Below, piece after piece: positions 62,234 through 64,000 of a stretch of 64,000 nt of DNA (its first letter is position 1; every line of letters starts with the position of its first letter). The translations under genes and the position numbers were made by a program. The notes under the pieces were generated by a model, which was not told where the DNA came from, did no database searches, and saw only the letters and a program-made list of their open reading frames with translations. The DNA is taken from positions 124,001 through 188,000 of the forward strand of contig CABHPB010000072.1 of NCBI GenBank assembly GCA_902168115.1, read 5' to 3'. The DNA is from an uncultured Methylopila sp. (lineage in GTDB: Bacteria; Pseudomonadota; Alphaproteobacteria; Rhizobiales; Methylopilaceae).

Positions 62234-63700
62234 GTGCCCGAGACCTTCGACCTCGTGATGACGGGCGGGACCGTCGTCAATCAGGACGGCGAGCACCGCG
62301 CCGACATCGGCGTGCGCGACGGCCGGATCGCGCGGATCGGCGACCTGTCGCAGGCCTCTGCGGGAGAAAGGATCGACTGTTCCGGGCTTCACCTGCTGCC
62401 GGGCGTCATCGACACGCAGGTCCATTTCCGCGAGCCGGGCGCCGAGCACAAGGAAGACCTTGAATCCGGATCGCGCGCCGCCGTGCTCGGCGGCGTGACG
62501 GCGGTGTTCGAGATGCCGAACACCAATCCGCTCACCGTCACGCCGGAGGCGCTCGCCGACAAGCTCGCCCGGGCGAAGGGCCGCATGCATTGCGACCACG
62601 CCTTCTTCGTCGGGGGCACTCACGACAACGCCAAAGACGTCGCCGAACTCGAGCGCCTGCCGGGCGCGGCGGGCATCAAGATCTTCATGGGCTCGTCCAC
62701 CGGCTCGCTGCTGGTGCAGGACGATGACGGCGTCTCCGAAATCCTCTCCCGCACGCGCCGGCGGGTGTCGTTCCATTCCGAGGACGAGCCGCGCCTGACC
62801 GAGCGCAAGGGCGAGCGCATCCCCGGCGATCCGTCGAGCCATCCGGTCTGGCGCGACGTCGAGGCCGCGCTGAAATGCACCCGGCGCCTCACGACGATCG
62901 CGCGCCGCCACGGCGCAAAGATCCACGTGCTGCACATTTCGACGGCCGAGGAGATGCATTACCTCGCCGACTACAAGGATGTCGCCACCGTCGAATGCAC
63001 CCCGCACCACCTGACGCTCGGCTCGGACGCCTATCAGCGTCTCGGCACGAAGGCGCAGATGAACCCGCCGGTGCGCGACGACGCCCATCGCGACGGCATC
63101 TGGTGGGGGCTCAATCAGGGGATCGTCGACGTGCTTGGCTCCGACCACGCGCCGCACCAGCTCGACGAAAAGGCCAAGCCCTATCCGGACAGCCCCTCTG
63201 GCATGACCGGCGTCCAGACGCTTGTCCCGATCATGCTCGACCATGTCGCGGCCGGCCGCCTCAGCCTCGCGCGCTTCGTGGATCTGTCGAGCCACGGGCC
63301 CGCGCGCATTTTCGGCATCGCGCGCAAGGGCCGAATCGCTGTCGGCTATGACGCGGACGTCACGGTGGTCGATCTGAAGCGGCGCGAGACGATCACCAAT
63401 GCGTGGATCGGCTCGAAAAGCCGCTGGACGCCCTATGACGGGGTCACGGTCACGGGCTGGCCGGTCGGAACGGTGATCAGGGGACGACGCGTGATGTGGG
63501 ACGGTGAGATCGCGACGCCCTCCACCGGAGAGCCGGTTCGCTTCTGGGACACCCTCGGCGCCGGATCTCATGCGGCGCCGCGCTTGCCTGTCACGCCTTG
63601 TCGGTCCCGCCCGCCACGCCACTTGCCGACTGACGCCCGCTTGATCCTTGCCTCCCCGAGCCGCCGAAGGAGACGCCCCCTGTGCTGGACCTGGCGCTGA
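62234..63700 (+). CDS. pyrC: Dihydroorotase (class I), with an unusual C-terminal tail
   Basis: Cyclises carbamoyl-aspartate in pyrimidine synthesis. GTG start at 62234 with GAGGTGA upstream. Metal ligands appear in GVIDTQVHFREPG and HVLHISTAEE; SDHAPH supplies the catalytic Asp/His; EMPNTNP and MNPPVRD bind substrate. The family normally ends near VRFWDTLG at about residue 443; this frame runs on for some 45 Arg/Pro-rich residues and overlaps the LysE gene by 19 bases, as if the native stop was lost. Confidence 0.93.
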   Translation: MPETFDLVMTGGTVVNQDGEHRADIGVRDGRIARIGDLSQASAGERIDCSGLHLLPGVIDTQVHFREPGAEHKEDLESGSRAAVLGGVTAVFEMPNTNPLTVTPEALADKLARAKGRMHCDHAFFVGGTHDNAKDVAELERLPGAAGIKIFMGSSTGSLLVQDDDGVSEILSRTRRRVSFHSEDEPRLTERKGERIPGDPSSHPVWRDVEAALKCTRRLTTIARRHGAKIHVLHISTAEEMHYLADYKDVATVECTPHHLTLGSDAYQRLGTKAQMNPPVRDDAHRDGIWWGLNQGIVDVLGSDHAPHQLDEKAKPYPDSPSGMTGVQTLVPIMLDHVAAGRLSLARFVDLSSHGPARIFGIARKGRIAVGYDADVTVVDLKRRETITNAWIGSKSRWTPYDGVTVTGWPVGTVIRGRRVMWDGEIATPSTGEPVRFWDTLGAGSHAAPRLPVTPCRSRPPRHLPTDARLILASPSRRRRRPLCWTWR

Positions 63701-64000
63701 TCGCGACCGGAATGGCCGTCGGCGTCGGCGTCAACGCGCCGGTCGGACCCGTCAACGTCATGTGCATCCACCGGGCGATCAAGAACGGCCCGACTTCGGC
63801 GATGGCGGCAGGCATCGGCGCCTGGGTCGCCGACGTGGTGTTCGCGGCGGCCGCCGCGTTCGGCGTCACGGCGATCTCGAACTTCGTCGAGGGGCACCTG
63901 GCCGTCATCAAGGTGGTGGGCGGCGCCGTCATGATCGCCTTCGGGATGAAGCTGCTGCTCGCGCCGTCATCGACCCATGACGCGCCGGCGAACGACACCG
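63682..64000 (+). CDS. LysE/RhtB-family exporter, cut by window end
   Basis: At least 106 residues from a GTG with AAGGAGA 8 bases upstream. Sequence reads VLDLALIATGMAVGVGVNAPVGPVNVMCIHRAIKNGP, the LysE-family signature region, followed by hydrophobic helices AAGIGAWVADVVFAAAAAFGV and VVGGAVMIAFGMKLLL. It should be an inner-membrane amino acid or metabolite exporter; the substrate cannot be told and the C-terminus lies beyond the window. Confidence 0.88.
   Translation, partial: MLDLALIATGMAVGVGVNAPVGPVNVMCIHRAIKNGPTSAMAAGIGAWVADVVFAAAAAFGVTAISNFVEGHLAVIKVVGGAVMIAFGMKLLLAPSSTHDAPANDT

Overview
The window is a GC-rich (roughly two-thirds G+C), densely coding piece of an alphaproteobacterial chromosome, most likely from the order Hyphomicrobiales (Rhizobiales). 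The evidence is gene content rather than any database match: a GstI/DUF2735-type gene divergent from type II glutamine synthetase (glnII), four Omp25/Omp31-like beta-barrel paralogues in a row, a MarR plus OmpR-type pair resembling PetP/PetR beside ilvE, a hemC-hemD-Mic60-hemY cluster, and a rhizobial-type NrtR-like NAD regulator. No genus can be named safely. No IS element, integrase, prophage or CRISPR array is visible. The only obvious accessory items are the left-edge metallophosphoesterase/GAF protein and a vapBC module.

Layout. 1-2.9 kb: metallophosphoesterase with a GAF-like tail, then a small ORF. 2.9-9.2 kb (minus): prs, pgeF, midA-like methyltransferase, lgt, and a large exported protein with a phospholipase-A2-type motif and an FG-GAP repeat. 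9.3-12.2 kb: aldo/keto reductase divergent from a LysR regulator, then an orphan haem-binding protein (hmuT-like). 12.5-15.3 kb: glutamine metabolism (glsA, gstI, glnII) with a good sigma-54 promoter, an intrinsic terminator lacking an obvious gene, and a 13-bp inverted repeat. 15.4-18.6 kb: two small secreted proteins and a two-component system. 18.7-23.1 kb: DUF1223, zwf, ubiK, diguanylate cyclase. 23.4-25.9 kb: ybjN, proC, tetR, csaA. 26-29.7 kb: EnvZ-like kinase, PetR-like regulator, PetP-like MarR, ilvE. 30.2-35.5 kb: membrane protein, CsbD, then SDR-uvrC-pgsA-moaD-moaE on the minus strand.

35.8-39.6 kb: four outer-membrane barrel genes separated by intrinsic terminators, then a BON/LysM protein. 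39.6-43.2 kb (minus): GST, cold-shock protein, and a tightly coupled chain (hypothetical, RNase T2, cupin, RlmJ) in which rlmJ appears to start with CTG. 43.3-48.0 kb: lptE-leuS, vapBC, yggS. 48.0-51.0 kb: a strongly structured intergenic region with a minus-strand terminator (candidate sRNA), TerB, a frameshifted membrane ATP-grasp gene and tRNA-Thr(CGT). 51.1-58.4 kb (minus): HD hydrolase, DSP phosphatase, NrtR-like regulator, hemC, hemD, Mic60-like protein and hemY, all co-directional. 58.5-64.0 kb: PNPOx-like protein, dctA, tag-ygfZ (coupled), dihydroorotase and a LysE exporter cut by the window end.

Most genes are housekeeping. The items best worth a second look are RNA-level or architectural: the gstI/glnII intergenic region, the structured intergenic RNA candidate near 48.0-48.1 kb, the proC start-site hairpin, the PLA2/FG-GAP protein, the phosphoesterase/GAF fusion and the CTG-initiated rlmJ. 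Nothing was computed or searched; all calls rest on reading the sequence and on remembered family features.
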